Assembly (NCBI RefSeq): GCF_012273895.1
Contig: NC_052106.1
Span: 5,332,001-5,396,000, forward strand
Source of the DNA: Zerene cesonia
Lineage: Eukaryota > Arthropoda > Insecta > Lepidoptera > Pieridae
Length of the DNA stretch: 64,000 bases
Direction: 5' to 3'
The translations under genes and the position numbers were made by a program. Below, one piece after another: positions 34,401 to 45,547 of this stretch. Each line of letters starts with the position of its first letter. Position 1 is the first letter of the stretch. The notes below the pieces were generated by a model. That model was given only the letters and a program-made list of their open reading frames with translations. It had not been told where the DNA came from and searched no databases.

Positions 34401-37400
34401 ACGTTATTGAATGAACACCGATTTCGTGATCGTCATTCCATAATTTTTGCACGTGTCGGTAGTTAGTATACGGATGCGATATGAAGAAAGTGGCCTTAAT
34501 AGGACAGCCATTTGGATTCTTTCTCTCCGACGTAAGAATGTGTTTCGTATAGATATCCCAGTTTTCGTGATTGACGGGACCATCGAATGTGAGGGTTATC
34601 ATTTGTGGTGTCTGTGAATATTCAACTCTAATTTTTTTATCAAGTAGAATTATTGTAGACTGGCTTTGAAGAAGGCATTAAAATGATCATAGTCATGTTA
34701 TCAAGGTGCTACTTAATGAATAAAACGAGATAATAATCAACATTATGTAAATATTATAAAAACAAACAACATATTCACAAACAACTTTGCAATCGGAAAC
34801 ATAATTTGGGATTAAATCTCTTTATAAGTACGAGTAAATTAAATCAGACTTAATAAAGTGATTTGAAATTTCTCTGATTTTTAATTTGCCATATAGTTCT
34901 ACTGGTACATATATAAATAGCTAGCTAGCTAGCTTTTACCCGCGGCTTCGCCCGCGTTAAATTTGGAGCAGTTTAATAGATCTTATACATATAAACCTTG
35001 AAACACTCTATCTATTTAAAAAAATCCGTTGCATAGTTTTAAAGATTTAAGACAGAGAAAGCGAGTTTGTTTTTTATACTATGTGATGATTTTATCCGCA
35101 ATTTTAAAGAAAAACAAAGAAAATCGCTTCATTTTCGGAAGCTCAGGTCAGACTCAAGCCAAACTTATTTTATTTGAACCTGTTGTTCTTGTGTTGGGGG
35201 TTAAAAGATAAATCTAATAAAAAAGTATCCCTTTCAATTTGAAATATCATTGGTATCGGAAATATTTCCTCTAAGAAAGTTATTTGGTCACTGATTATCA
35301 ATCCAAAAGACAGTCAACTATAGCAGTAAATAAATACCCACTGTAATAAAATTATATTTATGTAAACCTCTCACAATTACTGCTATTTTTTATGAATTTT
35401 GCGTTTTTTTTGTCTGTTAACTGCTAATTTATTGGACGACTTCTTACCTGACTGGGAACTAGATTTCCCGGTATTTCATTACCGTATTTGGTGCAAAAAC
35501 AGTTCGGTAAGTGACATAATCCTGGATCACAAGGTAAGGCTGAATTCGGATCATAGTTGACATCGCACCATCCCTGATACAATAAAACACATTGTAATAT
35601 TCATTATAAATATCCGAACTCATTATCGAAACATATATGTTAAACGCACATATGCGTCATAAAAATTGCAAGCATAAAATTATGTTACGACCAAGTATCA
35701 ATTATACATACAATACAAATTTATATAATCATAGATAACCAGTGTTGATTATTGATTATTGATATTTATAATACAAATGACCCAGTTATAAGTTACGTGT
35801 ACTTGAAAATATAACTAATGAATCACGCTACAATAGTTTTCCTTCCTATAACAAAAACTGCTCGGCACATCGGAAGTTATTGTATAAGTGGACTAGCAGT
35901 AAATAGTAAATTTCATATGCAGTGAAAGTGGTCGCAAACACTAGCGAAAACTCGTTATGTAAATATATAACATGATATAGCTGACTTCACAGAGTTCAAA
36001 TATTTAAATCGTGTTTTTATGACGCCTTCTAGAATACCTAATCATGAGGTAAACAATGTATAATTTGAAGACTCTTTCCCTCCGAAAAAAATTTATAATA
36101 AAAAATTGAAATAACTTTTAATGTTAGGTGGAAAACCAATTGCATAACGTAACACTGCACCCATTTCCGGCTTCCCCATTTTGGTTATGGGGCAGATATA
36201 TTCTGCTTCCCTGATAAATTTTCTTTATGGACTAATACGTGATCGCGTCAGTCTTTCATTTTCTGCCAAACTTAGATTTTTTTGTTACTCCCCGGAAATC
36301 GATCTGAGAACCCCTCGGTACTGCGTTCACTGTACCATGAGGATGGTCCTAGGATAAAAGTTAAAACAGGATTGATGAAGCATCTTTGCTCATATTAAAT
36401 ACATACTACACCAAAAAGAGCTTGATTAGTTATTCAGGATCCAACTGAGGTCTTACTTCGTCCGACGAGTCAGAACAATCATTTGCTCCATCACAGAAGT
36501 ATTCCGCTGGGATGCAGGTGTCATCAGCGCAGCCAAGATGCGTATCGTTCGCACATTTTGCTGTTTCTAACAATGGCTTCGGTACTAATGTTTCTGAGAA
36601 CAAGTATATCTAATTTATACGCATATTGTGAATTGGTGATTTAGTGTACACTGTACATTATAATACAAGACTGTGATTAAATTAGATAATAGAAATATCA
36701 AAGGTTTTTACAGTGAGCATGAACTTCAAGCCCGAAATCCTTTTTTTCTAACAATTGTTTTGATTTAAATGGCAAGCTTATTTTATATCATATTACCTGC
36801 TGCATGCTTTGATTTTCTTATTTCACGTGATAGACATACATAGGTAAGTAAAACTATAGGATTTAGTATCGATATTAAGTACTTTATAAATAATTACTTT
36901 AAAATAATACAAAGTGCAACATACTGATATTATAGTAAGAATGACGTTACACGATATAATCCAGTTTTTAACACATATTTACAAACCTGTAGTTAAATCG
37001 CAATTATGAACATTCTGGTACATATCACAAAGTTGTCGATTCACGTCGAACAGTAGCCCCTTTGTACATTGAAACTCGAATACTTCGTCTTCTAAGCAGA
37101 GATAATATTTTGAGCACTCATTTGCAGTCCACATTATTTCCTCTTCACGGTCAGGGTTTCTAAGTAAAATAGAAAATGTACTTTCTGCATTGTTAGTTTT
37201 TTATTGGCTAACGAAGTAGTTGTTTGTTATGTAGCGTCATTGTGTTTGAGGGTTATTTTTTGGACTATACTAGTAAAGCCCGTGGCTTCGTCCGACTGCC
37301 TTTATTGTATGACAGCATTGGTAAAAGTTAATATGATGTCTGTAAATTTCCACCCCATTAATATTATCTATGTGAATCAAAATAATAGTATTAATAATTA

Positions 37401-40400
37401 TTATATGGATTTATTTAGTCTCTATCATAAATGCATATAATATATTTATACGTATCGGGCTCTTAAGCTTCTTCCTTTCGCATGAGGATAAGCGATCACC
37501 AACGCATGAAAATTTGCAGAGACACAACCTCTAAAAGAAAATACGACTGGAAAGGAGGAATGGACTGGGAAGGGTGAGGAGAAGGAAAGGGGTTTCCGAC
37601 TCCCCCATTCACCGTACGAAACACGGTAGCATGATACTATTTCACAATGGTCATCTGTGGAGGTGTGTCACTTCCAGGGGCGGATTACCTAACCTAGAGT
37701 GCAGGGTGTGCAAAGCACACAGGCGCCGCCTGGGACGGTTAAAAGCATCGTCAGGACAGGCTTAGGGGGCGCCGGGGTTTCATTGCACACGGGCGCTACA
37801 TAAGCTAGAGTTGCCCCTGGTCACTTCACTGGTACGGGCAGGCACAATACTTGCCAAAGCGTGCTCAACTCCCACATATAAATATACATATATTCGATGT
37901 GATTTCTTATGGTTACTGTTTCATGTTTAATATATGCTTAATATATAGATAGTAGTTATATGTATATTTGTCTTTATTAGATTCAGATTTCATTTCCATT
38001 TAATTACTTTAGAAACCATCAAATCCTTTAAATGTGAGTAGGTATTTAATTTTTGTGGCACATCCGTTTTATTAAGCGATTATTTGGCATCGACAGTGGC
38101 TAATAAACAGCGAAAGTGAATTTCTCGCGACGCGACTGGAAATGATAAATACTACATAAAAATACTTCAAAGGAACACATACATATATATAATACCGAGG
38201 TATTGATACACATGACCTGAAGGACAATTTCATATCTTTTCCGATTTTTCAATCCGGGAAAAGCACGCAGTAGTTAGTTATTTTAAAGTCATATTAATAG
38301 ACAAAAAAAAGTGAATATATAATACCTACTTATTAGTAGTACCTGCTTAGGATGCAAACTTTGGACAATGCAAGTGAGTTCAATAAGACAGTTTTAACTC
38401 TGGCGGTAAAAAGAGGATTAAAAGAAACTTTTTGAATCAATATTGTCTATATCCATCTCAGGGAGCGCCAATTTCGGTTCTACTAATTTTTGAAAGTGCG
38501 ACAAGCTCATAACGTCATCCCATCATTAGGTTTCACTTTTTTATGGATAGTCAATAGTACTGAATTAATCATTTTTTATACCTATCACAAAATATTAATG
38601 CAATGATAACAATACAATCTCTATGCAAATCTATGATTCAGTCAACTGTTGAAAATGGCCACGATCTGTCAAGCTCAAGGTTGGCGAAAGTGCGGGTCAA
38701 CAGCCGCACGCATTGGCGGGAAATATACTTATCGCATTTGTTTCATTTCATTGTTGCGTGAGTTTTCTAGCGTGTGATAATCCAACTATTCGCGTTTATT
38801 TACGGAAAAGCTATTGATTCAAATCTTTGTCTATTGATATTATTTTCATTGCTACGGCCACAGTTATTTCATCGCATGTGTATTATTATGATTGAAAAAC
38901 AAATATTTTATTAACCTTATCGGCACTTTAATTTAATATGAAGCTATTTATATAAAATAAATAAGTAGCTATGTAAATGTGATAGGAAGGGAGATAAGAA
39001 AGCCATAATATTTATATTATTGAGAATAAAAGAGGGAGGATTGCTGTTGGCATAATTTCTTTTAATTTCATCTTGGAGATATAAAAAAATGTTCCCAAAT
39101 TTACTACAATATGACTTCCAACCGATTGGTAAAGAATGCCTGCAGTCTGTGCTACAGTGCTCGTAGACATAGGTAATACCTTCATCTTCATAATATATAA
39201 ATTAAAAATATATAAGTATGTATTAATTGTACTGTATTTAATAATTATTTTAATGTACCTACATGGATGTAAATGACATTTTAGAAAAAAAAATGTTTTG
39301 TTATAATAAAGGTACATTCTTAATTTGACATGTGGCCTGTGAGTAGGTAGGTTAACAGAAACAAAAAACCTTTCTATGTCAACAATTATTGTGATTATAA
39401 CAAAAGCGGGCTAAAATTATATATTATATTATATATTAAATACTCGTAGTAATAGTGTAATTGATTAATTCTTTTGTTATATATCAGTAAGGGAATTAAA
39501 TGCATTTCATAATATTCATTATCAATATAAAGTGATGTAAACACGCACACTGATTATACAAGCATATTTGAAGCCAAGTTGATTTTTAGCATTTATATAT
39601 ACAATAATTTATTAATTTCCGTATAAATAGTCTATTGATTTATTGCTAACCAAAAGCTGCTTAAATTGCAACTAATTAATGACCTGCGTAATCTGTCGGT
39701 ACATGTTGTAAATATTATATAACGGTTTCATTCTATGTACAGAATTAAATAAACACCTCTTTATTACCTATTGTGAACTATGAAGAGTTAGTGGTAGTTA
39801 AATTGCGCTTATTTTTTCGGGTTTTTTTTGTGTTACGTATCCATGGGTAACACGGAACTCCTTTACTAAGACTTCGTTGTCCGTCGTCTTTATATCTGTC
39901 TGTCCTGTTTGTCATCAGGCGTATGTATGTGAAAGTTGGACAGTCGAAAATAGCAAAAATGAAAAATCGTGGTTGATCTTATTTGTACGGAATCATAAGT
40001 GTAGCGAGTCCTACTTATGTTACGTGCTAAAGGGACGATCCGTTTTGGTTGTTTTTTTTTAAAGCTAATGTATTAATATTTTTAGCTTTGCTCTATGCTG
40101 ACAGGAGAAGAAAAAACTAGAATTTTCATGTTTTTTTTCCAATAGCAATAGGATCTGATAGTTACTCATGTATTATATAAATGTTGTGTTATTTAAGTGC
40201 ATTTTTTGTAATAAGAAATTTTTCATTTTGGTCTAATGAAATCCAACTGCTCGTGCAAATAACGCAACGGCGGGCACTTTTTTAAATTATTTATGTAAGT
40301 AAGTAGGTTTATTGATAAAAAATTATAACATTTTTTTTAAGTCATAGCAGGCAACTGAGCTGGCGGTTCGTCTGATGGTAAACGTTCACCACCGCCTATG

Positions 40401-41224
40401 AACATTCGCAGAGGCAAGGCTCCGCGAATGTACTACCCGTTTTAAAGAGGTAAGGGATAAGAAAGGATTGACGACTGGAAAGATGGAATGGACTCAGACG
40501 GCCCTACCTTTTACATATTAGGTATAACAGTTGTTAAAGTGCTATTGGAGAAAATTTCAGCATTCAGATAAACCTGTTGAAGACCAATATTATATATTGT
40601 CCTACTACAATTTAAAATGCGAAACAAACAACGTCTGTATGTCAGTTTTATCTTCACTGCCAAATAACTGAATCGATTTGAATGTAATTTAGTACAAGGA
40701 TGGATTTAGACTCTAGAAAGGACACGAGACATATTTTGTTTTCCAGTAATACCACAGAAACAGGATATATGCGTGCATAATGCCGGGACTTTCTATCATT
40801 TTCTTTAGCTACATGGACAAAGCTACGGGCGGAAAGCTAGTAAGAAATAAAAAATTGTCCGTCTAGAAACCGAAAAGAAGAACAGAAAACCCTTTATGGG
40901 TTTTCACTTTTAATTATTTTCGCTTAAAGTTCAAATTTGATTACAAGTAATATGTTTTCAAACCGTTGCTTACCTGTAAAACCTTCCGTTCTCATGGCAT
41001 TTAATATTAATTGTATCCCGTTCTTGCACATGTTTACCGTGAATGCCTGGAAAATATTAATCTTGTATAGAACCACAAGCTACACTTATATCACATGTAT
41101 ATTGAAATTGTAGAAGCCACTGTTATTAACACAAAGTTATTATATCGTTTTGTAGAATTGAAAAATTACCTATAAATATTAACGTTAGAGTTAAATATCG
41201 AAGTCGAGAAAGTCGTAAAGCCAT
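31410..41224 (-). CDS. Secreted chitin deacetylase-like protein (CBM14 + LDLa + CE4), probably inactive
   Basis: Ten exons on the minus strand: 41224-41170, 41046-40974, 37159-36987, 36593-36457, 35573-35448, 34611-34403, 33405-33286, 33085-32928, 32101-31857 and 31688-31410. Phases close exactly to 524 aa. Domains in order are a signal peptide (1-19), a six-cysteine CBM14 chitin-binding domain (about 33-97), an LDLa module (about 112-149, ends CSDSSDEGWC) and a polysaccharide deacetylase domain (190 to the end). This is the architecture of insect CDA groups I and II (serpentine, vermiform, CDA3), extracellular proteins of cuticle and tracheal matrix. Motif 2 HSITH (255-259) and motif 3 RVPY (301-304) are intact. 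Motif 1 is TFDG (D198, G199) where active enzymes have TFDD, and motif 5 has N418 where the catalytic His is expected. Sequence is closer to a CDA3-like branch by elimination; that is inferred. Intron 2 is 3.8 kb and repeat-rich. Confidence 0.93.
33417..33790 (+). repeat. SINE-like repeat A, long copy with internal hairpin
   Basis: Begins after a T run with GTCACAGTCGGCAATGGAGC and GGACGCCTGATGGTAAGCG, then CACCGCCCATGAACATTTG. It later holds a purine-rich GGAAGGGGAAGGAAAAGG stretch and GGGCCTCCGGCTCCCTCACT. Its left third contains a 17-bp perfect inverted repeat (CATTTGTAGAGGCGTAA and its complement, 33493-33539). Related copies lie at 37441, 40331 and 46410. The open frame at 33543-33812 is repeat-derived. 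It lies in a CDA intron. Confidence 0.7.
34010..34160 (-). repeat. SINE-like repeat B, reverse copy
   Basis: Near-full inverted copy of 20561-20714: CTCAAACTCAAACATTTATTC at its left, CTTCTTATAGAAGCACTTTTG in the middle and CAACTCTGTAGTTGCTCTTTT at its right. It lies in a CDA intron. Confidence 0.68.
34921..35090 (-). mobile_element. Family 2 CTAG element with CTAG run
   Basis: Starts with three CTAG units, then CTTTTACCCGCGGCTTCGCCCG, with AACACTCTATCTATTTAAA and GACAGAGAAAGCGAGTTTGT further in. It has the same orientation as 22784-22955. The open frame at 35029-35211 overlaps this repeat and is not a gene. Confidence 0.6.
37441..37885 (+). repeat. SINE-like repeat A, degraded and interrupted
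   Basis: Two halves match the copy at 33417-33790: a left part (GATAAGCGATCACCAACGC, TGGACTGGGAAGGGTGAGG, CGAAACACGGTAGCATG) and a right part (GCCAAAGCGTGCTCAACTCC). They are separated by a 145-bp hAT-type element at 37675-37819. It lies in the large second intron of the CDA gene. Confidence 0.6.
37675..37819 (+). mobile_element. hAT-type MITE with 8-bp target-site duplication
   Basis: Begins CAGGGGCGGATTACC and ends GTTGCCCCTG, giving short terminal inverted repeats (CAGGGGC/GCCCCTG). It is flanked on both sides by GTCACTTC (37667-37674 and 37820-37827), an intact 8-bp duplication diagnostic of hAT transposition. The 145-bp interior has no coding capacity, so it must have been moved by a transposase in trans. 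It inserted into an older SINE-like repeat. Confidence 0.85.
39780..40060 (-). repeat. Probable retroposon remnant
   Basis: The reverse strand carries GACAGACAGATATAAAGACG and GACGGACAACG, then GTGTTACCCATGGATACG, similar in style to the GACGG repeat at 3134-3240. It is weakly supported. The open frame 39877-40062 lies within it. Confidence 0.3.
40331..40500 (+). repeat. SINE-like repeat A, 3'-truncated
   Basis: AAGTCATAGCAGGCAACTGA, GGTTCGTCTGATGGTAAACG and CACCACCGCCTATGAACATT match the left end of repeat A. It stops after the GGATTGACGACTGGAAAG section. Confidence 0.6.
40606..40840 (+). mobile_element. Degenerate CTAG-ending element
   Basis: Begins ACAATTTAAAATGCGAAAC, contains ACTGAATCGATTTGAATGTA and ends GCTACGGGCGGAAAGCTAG followed by T. 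This is the general plan of families 1 and 2 but diverged. It lies in the second intron of the CDA gene, just before exon 2. Confidence 0.4.
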
Positions 41225-42602
41225 GTTGAGGCCACAGCTTCTGTTATAATACTGAATCATCGCTACCACCTAATGGACTTTCTTTTCCGTAGATATTATG
41301 TTTGTTGTGACTTGTGGAGAATGTACTAAATAATTATTGTAATTGTTTAAATTCATTTCCGTTTATTGAAGACATTAATAATAAATATGGAGTTATCGAG
41401 GAAGTCAGGATTGAAAAGGATATCGTAGAAGAAAGTTTTTGGAACCGCATTGAAACTTGTAAAACGGGTATTACGAATTATGATAGTTGATAGTCGAGTA
41501 TTACGTTTTTTAATTGAGTAACTTCGTAATAATTGGGTTCGATGATGTATAAAAATTGTACATTTTGAATTTTTCAAATATCTTGAAGATTTACATAAAT
41601 CTTCAAGATATTTGAAAACGTATATTTGCGTACATACGCATGACAACTTAAGCCATCGTTCATCGCAGCCAAATTAGTAGGGTTTAATCGGTCTGTTTGC
41701 AATTAGGTGAAATCATTATACTTTATATACACATAATACACAGAGGTATTTTTCCATTTATGTTATAATAGGTACGGCAAAAGATTTTGGAGTTTTTCCA
41801 AGCATAAATCTCTTGTTAATATTTAACTTGTTAATAAGAGAATAGTTCGAATTATGACGGTTATTGTTAGGTAACATATCAAATTGGACAATGGACATTA
41901 ACATGACTATCTAATTAAAATACAAGATTATTCCTGACATAATACCACAGATAACATAATACTATACAAGTGATACGTTAATTTTAATAATTAAAATAGA
42001 CTTTACACCCAGTTGATGACTTGAAACCCTTCTTAATTTTTCTACGGTGAAAAATAATTCACGGCCGTACTATGAGTACTACGGCGTGGGTGAACCGAGG
42101 TAAGGAGGTGGGAGTGGATTGCCGTCAAAACAACTAATTGTACGGAAAATAGCAAAGATGTATTTAAGTAATTAAAAGTTCTACAAACTTTTCATTTTGC
42201 CCTTTTTTGCATTTGAAATTTGTGTGAAACATTCAAATTACCAAGTATTTAGTATTTTATTTTTATCTTAACCAATTCCAGTGATGCTAATGCAATACTG
42301 CTTTGCACTTCTACAGTTTCAATCATCATAAATATTAAAACAAGGTGTTATACAAATAACATAATATTTGTTATTTTCTATTTCTTATAATATTATGATC
42401 TGTTTCAAATACAATGTTAAGTCGTTGTCAAGTAAGATTATTGACAGCTAGACGCCAGTCGACCTTATGTGTCAAAAGTCAAAACCAAAACTTGAAAAAG
42501 CCAAGAGCTCCAGCCATCAATCATTGTGATTACCCGGTGTTTTAGCCAATTTCGTATTTGTGTGAATCTAGTCATAAAAAATAATTCATTGACATCTGAA
42601 AC
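41225..42602. promoter_or_regulatory. Intergenic region of divergent CDA and CHID1 genes
   Basis: 1,378 bases between the two start codons, so both promoters must lie here. At about 41570-41620 there is a perfect inverted repeat (CAAATATCTTGAAGATTTA and its complement). The open frame at 41353-41646 has no domain features. No repeats of the main families are seen. Confidence 0.4.
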
Positions 42603-45104
42603 ATGAGATGCCTTTCTACAATAGTACAAGTTCTTTTTATGCTGAGTGTTTGCTTTGCAACACTATCACCGCCGGCTGACAAAAAGTCACAGAAAGGTGT
42701 AAAAGCGCAAGAGGGTCCACGAAAAAATAATGTATTGGATAGAAAATTGGTGGTGGAAACACCATACGCGAAGGATATTATAAAATATCACGCTACCTAC
42801 CATCAAAATGTCAACACACGTAACTTTAACAATGCAGTTTTGGGCTTCGTTACTCCGGTATGAAACGTATAAAATAAAATTTGTATTAAAGCTCTTAAAT
42901 AAAACCTAGCCTATTTAATCTAGATAGTTATTAAATGTTACTGTTGGTTTTTCACAGTGGAATAACAAAGGCTATGATGTGGCGAAAATGTGGGGTCCCA
43001 AATTCAACTACATATCACCAGTATGGTTGCAAGTCAAGCGACAAAGTCCTAACATTTATATTATATCTGGTTTGCATGATGTTGACCATGCCTGGATGAA
43101 AGTAGTTAAGCAAAAAGGAGCTTCAAGTAATATAAAAAGTAAGTATTGACTTAAGTTGTCCATTAAAGATTGTTAATAAAATTTTGTAAATTTGTTTGTT
43201 GAAAGAATTATTGAAAATCTCTTGTGTTATTTTATAATATAAATAAAAGAGTGTTTGTTAAACACTAATCAAAGCAACTACTGTACCAATTTACAACTTC
43301 TATGCTATAGGTTATATTATGGGCAAAGTTGAGGGTGGACCACTAGTTTTATATAACCAGAAATTATAATAATAACATGTAGAAAAAAACCCACTTGAAT
43401 GACATTTAAATTATTGCACTTAACTATATGATAAAGTTAAATATAAATTTTGTTTATTTCAGTAATGCCTCGGTTGCTATTTGAAAACTGGCAAGCGTCA
43501 GATTTAAAAGCATTTTTCAAAGAACCATCATCACTGTCTGAGCAAAAGGCTCTCATTGAAGAAGTAAAGAAAACGTGCAAACAGTGGAGCTTTGATGGTA
43601 TAGTGTTAGAAATGCTTTCACAGATTGGAAAGTATGTGGAGAAATCTGTGAAGTTTATCCAACAATTTGGTAAGATTGGTTTTAAATCAATTATTGTGAT
43701 ATAGCTTTTCACTCTACGACTTTATTAAAACAGGGGAAATCTGTGAACATTTATTTATGTTGTTTTATATTTAAGTTCTTAATGTTTTTCGGTTAATCCC
43801 ATGACTAACTGATCAGGTTCATATTCAGATATAAAAGATATTGTTTCTAAGTTTATCTTGTTTGGTACAAAAATTGTTTCAACAATGGAAAGCTCCATTC
43901 TTTTGGAGTGGCATATTAATTTTTTGTTGTAGTATTTGTTGTAGCAACTTTGGAATATTTGAGATATCTTTTTCTGATTTTTGCAGGTCTAGAAATGAGT
44001 GAAGACGATTTAAAACTTATTCTAGTCTACCCACCCTTCCGAGGTTACCCCAGTGATGAATTCTTCATTAAAGCTTACAATGATGTTTATCCATATGTAG
44101 AAGCTATTTCTGTGATGACTTACGATTTTTCAAATCCACAGAAACCGGGTGAGATTTGCTTTTATATTCGAATTAAATTTAAACATACCACTAATATATT
44201 TTAAATCAATTATATTCATGGTTGAAGTGAATCAGTTATTGTATTATGTTCTGATTGAGAATAGTGTCATATAGTATTGAATATGTTGTGTTGTATAATG
44301 ATATTGTTTCAGGTCCAAATGCACCTTTATATTGGATGAGGTTGTGTCTAGAAAAATTAATTGAAAATGAAGAAAATCCATCAAAAAGATCAAAAATTCT
44401 TCTTGGGTTAAATTTCTATGGCAACTCTTATACAGCCAATGGAGGCGGTCCTATTGTTGGTGCTGAGTACATAGAATTATTGAAAAATGCCAAAAACAAT
44501 CAGATGTTATCCTACAATAATAATACAGCTGAAAATTATATTGAAATCAGGTAATATGATAAGAAGGTATTAAATAATATTTATTTTAATCTCAATCAAT
44601 GTAAATCTCATCTCACTTGGTGAGTGATGGGAATAATAGTCTGCATCTCTTTTACTTGTCCTTTATTAGTCCATAGGAGATTGTTTGTGGTCCTTCAGAG
44701 AATAGAAATCTGTATGTTTCCATGATTGAAACAAGTAACCTTGCCTGAAGTGTTCATTCATTGAGTTTTTTATAACATTCTTTATTATCTTTCAACAAAG
44801 AAAGAATTCTGGACTTGTGTTTATTTGTAATTTGATGTTGCAGCAGTTTAATTTTCATAACAATTAAAGAAATGCTTTTCACTTTAATATTATATTACAA
44901 TGATATAAGATGAACACAAAAAATATTTCATTTAAAATGTGAATTAATATTTTCCTTTCTAGGACATCACAAGGTGCGAAAAAGGTTTTCTTCCCCACTC
45001 TGTACTCCATCCAGAAGAGACTGGATCTTGCGAGAGAGTTTGGTACTGGAGTAGCTATTTGGGAGCTAGGCCAAGGATTAGATTATTTTTATGACTTATT
45101 TTGA
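42603..45104 (+). CDS. CHID1: CHID1, chitinase domain-containing protein 1
   Basis: Six exons (42603-42857, 42958-43138, 43463-43669, 43987-44148, 44313-44550, 44963-45104) give 395 codons (394 aa), close to the 393 aa of human CHID1. This is a GH18-fold secreted or lysosomal glycan-binding protein (stabilin-1-interacting chitinase-like protein), found across animals. There is an N-terminal signal peptide (CLSTIVQVLFMLSVCFATLS). Family signatures include AVLGFVTPWNNKGYDVAKMW, which is formed across the first splice junction. They also include FNYISPVWLQVKR, SGLHDVDHAWM, PRLLFENW, WSFDGIVLEM, AISVMTYDFS, LLGLNFYGNSY and GVAIWELGQGLDYFYDLF at the C-terminus. The usual GH18 DxxDxDxE box is reduced to FDGIVLE, as in CHID1 proteins, so chitin cleavage is doubtful. 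AATAAA lies at 45181-45186. Confidence 0.95.
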
Positions 45105-45547
45105 AATGTGATATTATTTTTAGGTTTAATTAAATTATCTCATCTTTTGGTGTGTTTGTATTTCATTCATATTTTGGCCTAATAAATAACTTGATCCAAC
45201 ATGCACATAAAATTCTACAAGAATTTTGTTGTTGATTTTTGTTGAATATATGTAAAGAAGAAAGAAACAAAACAGATTTGTTGAAAAATGCATATTTTAT
45301 TATAAAAGTAAATCCTTATAACTACACGACATATAACGAAATAATTCGATCAGAAGACATCAGTCTTAGAATTTTTATATTCTATTATTTATTTTGCTTC
45401 ATATATACATAAAAAACTACCTTATCCTTTATTTCATCCTCTCAAACATTTAGTTATCTGTGACCCTAACGCAATAATATAGATACACTAGAATTGTTGT
45501 CCAATTAAATACTTTAATGAGAGATATATTTCAACTCCAAGATTATG
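45105..45547. other. Spacer between convergent CHID1 and SDR genes
   Basis: 443 bases with the CHID1 AATAAA at 45181-45186 and a minus-strand AATAAA at 45296-45301 for the SDR gene. The two poly(A) sites face away by about 110 bases, so the 3' untranslated regions probably overlap. Confidence 0.5.
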
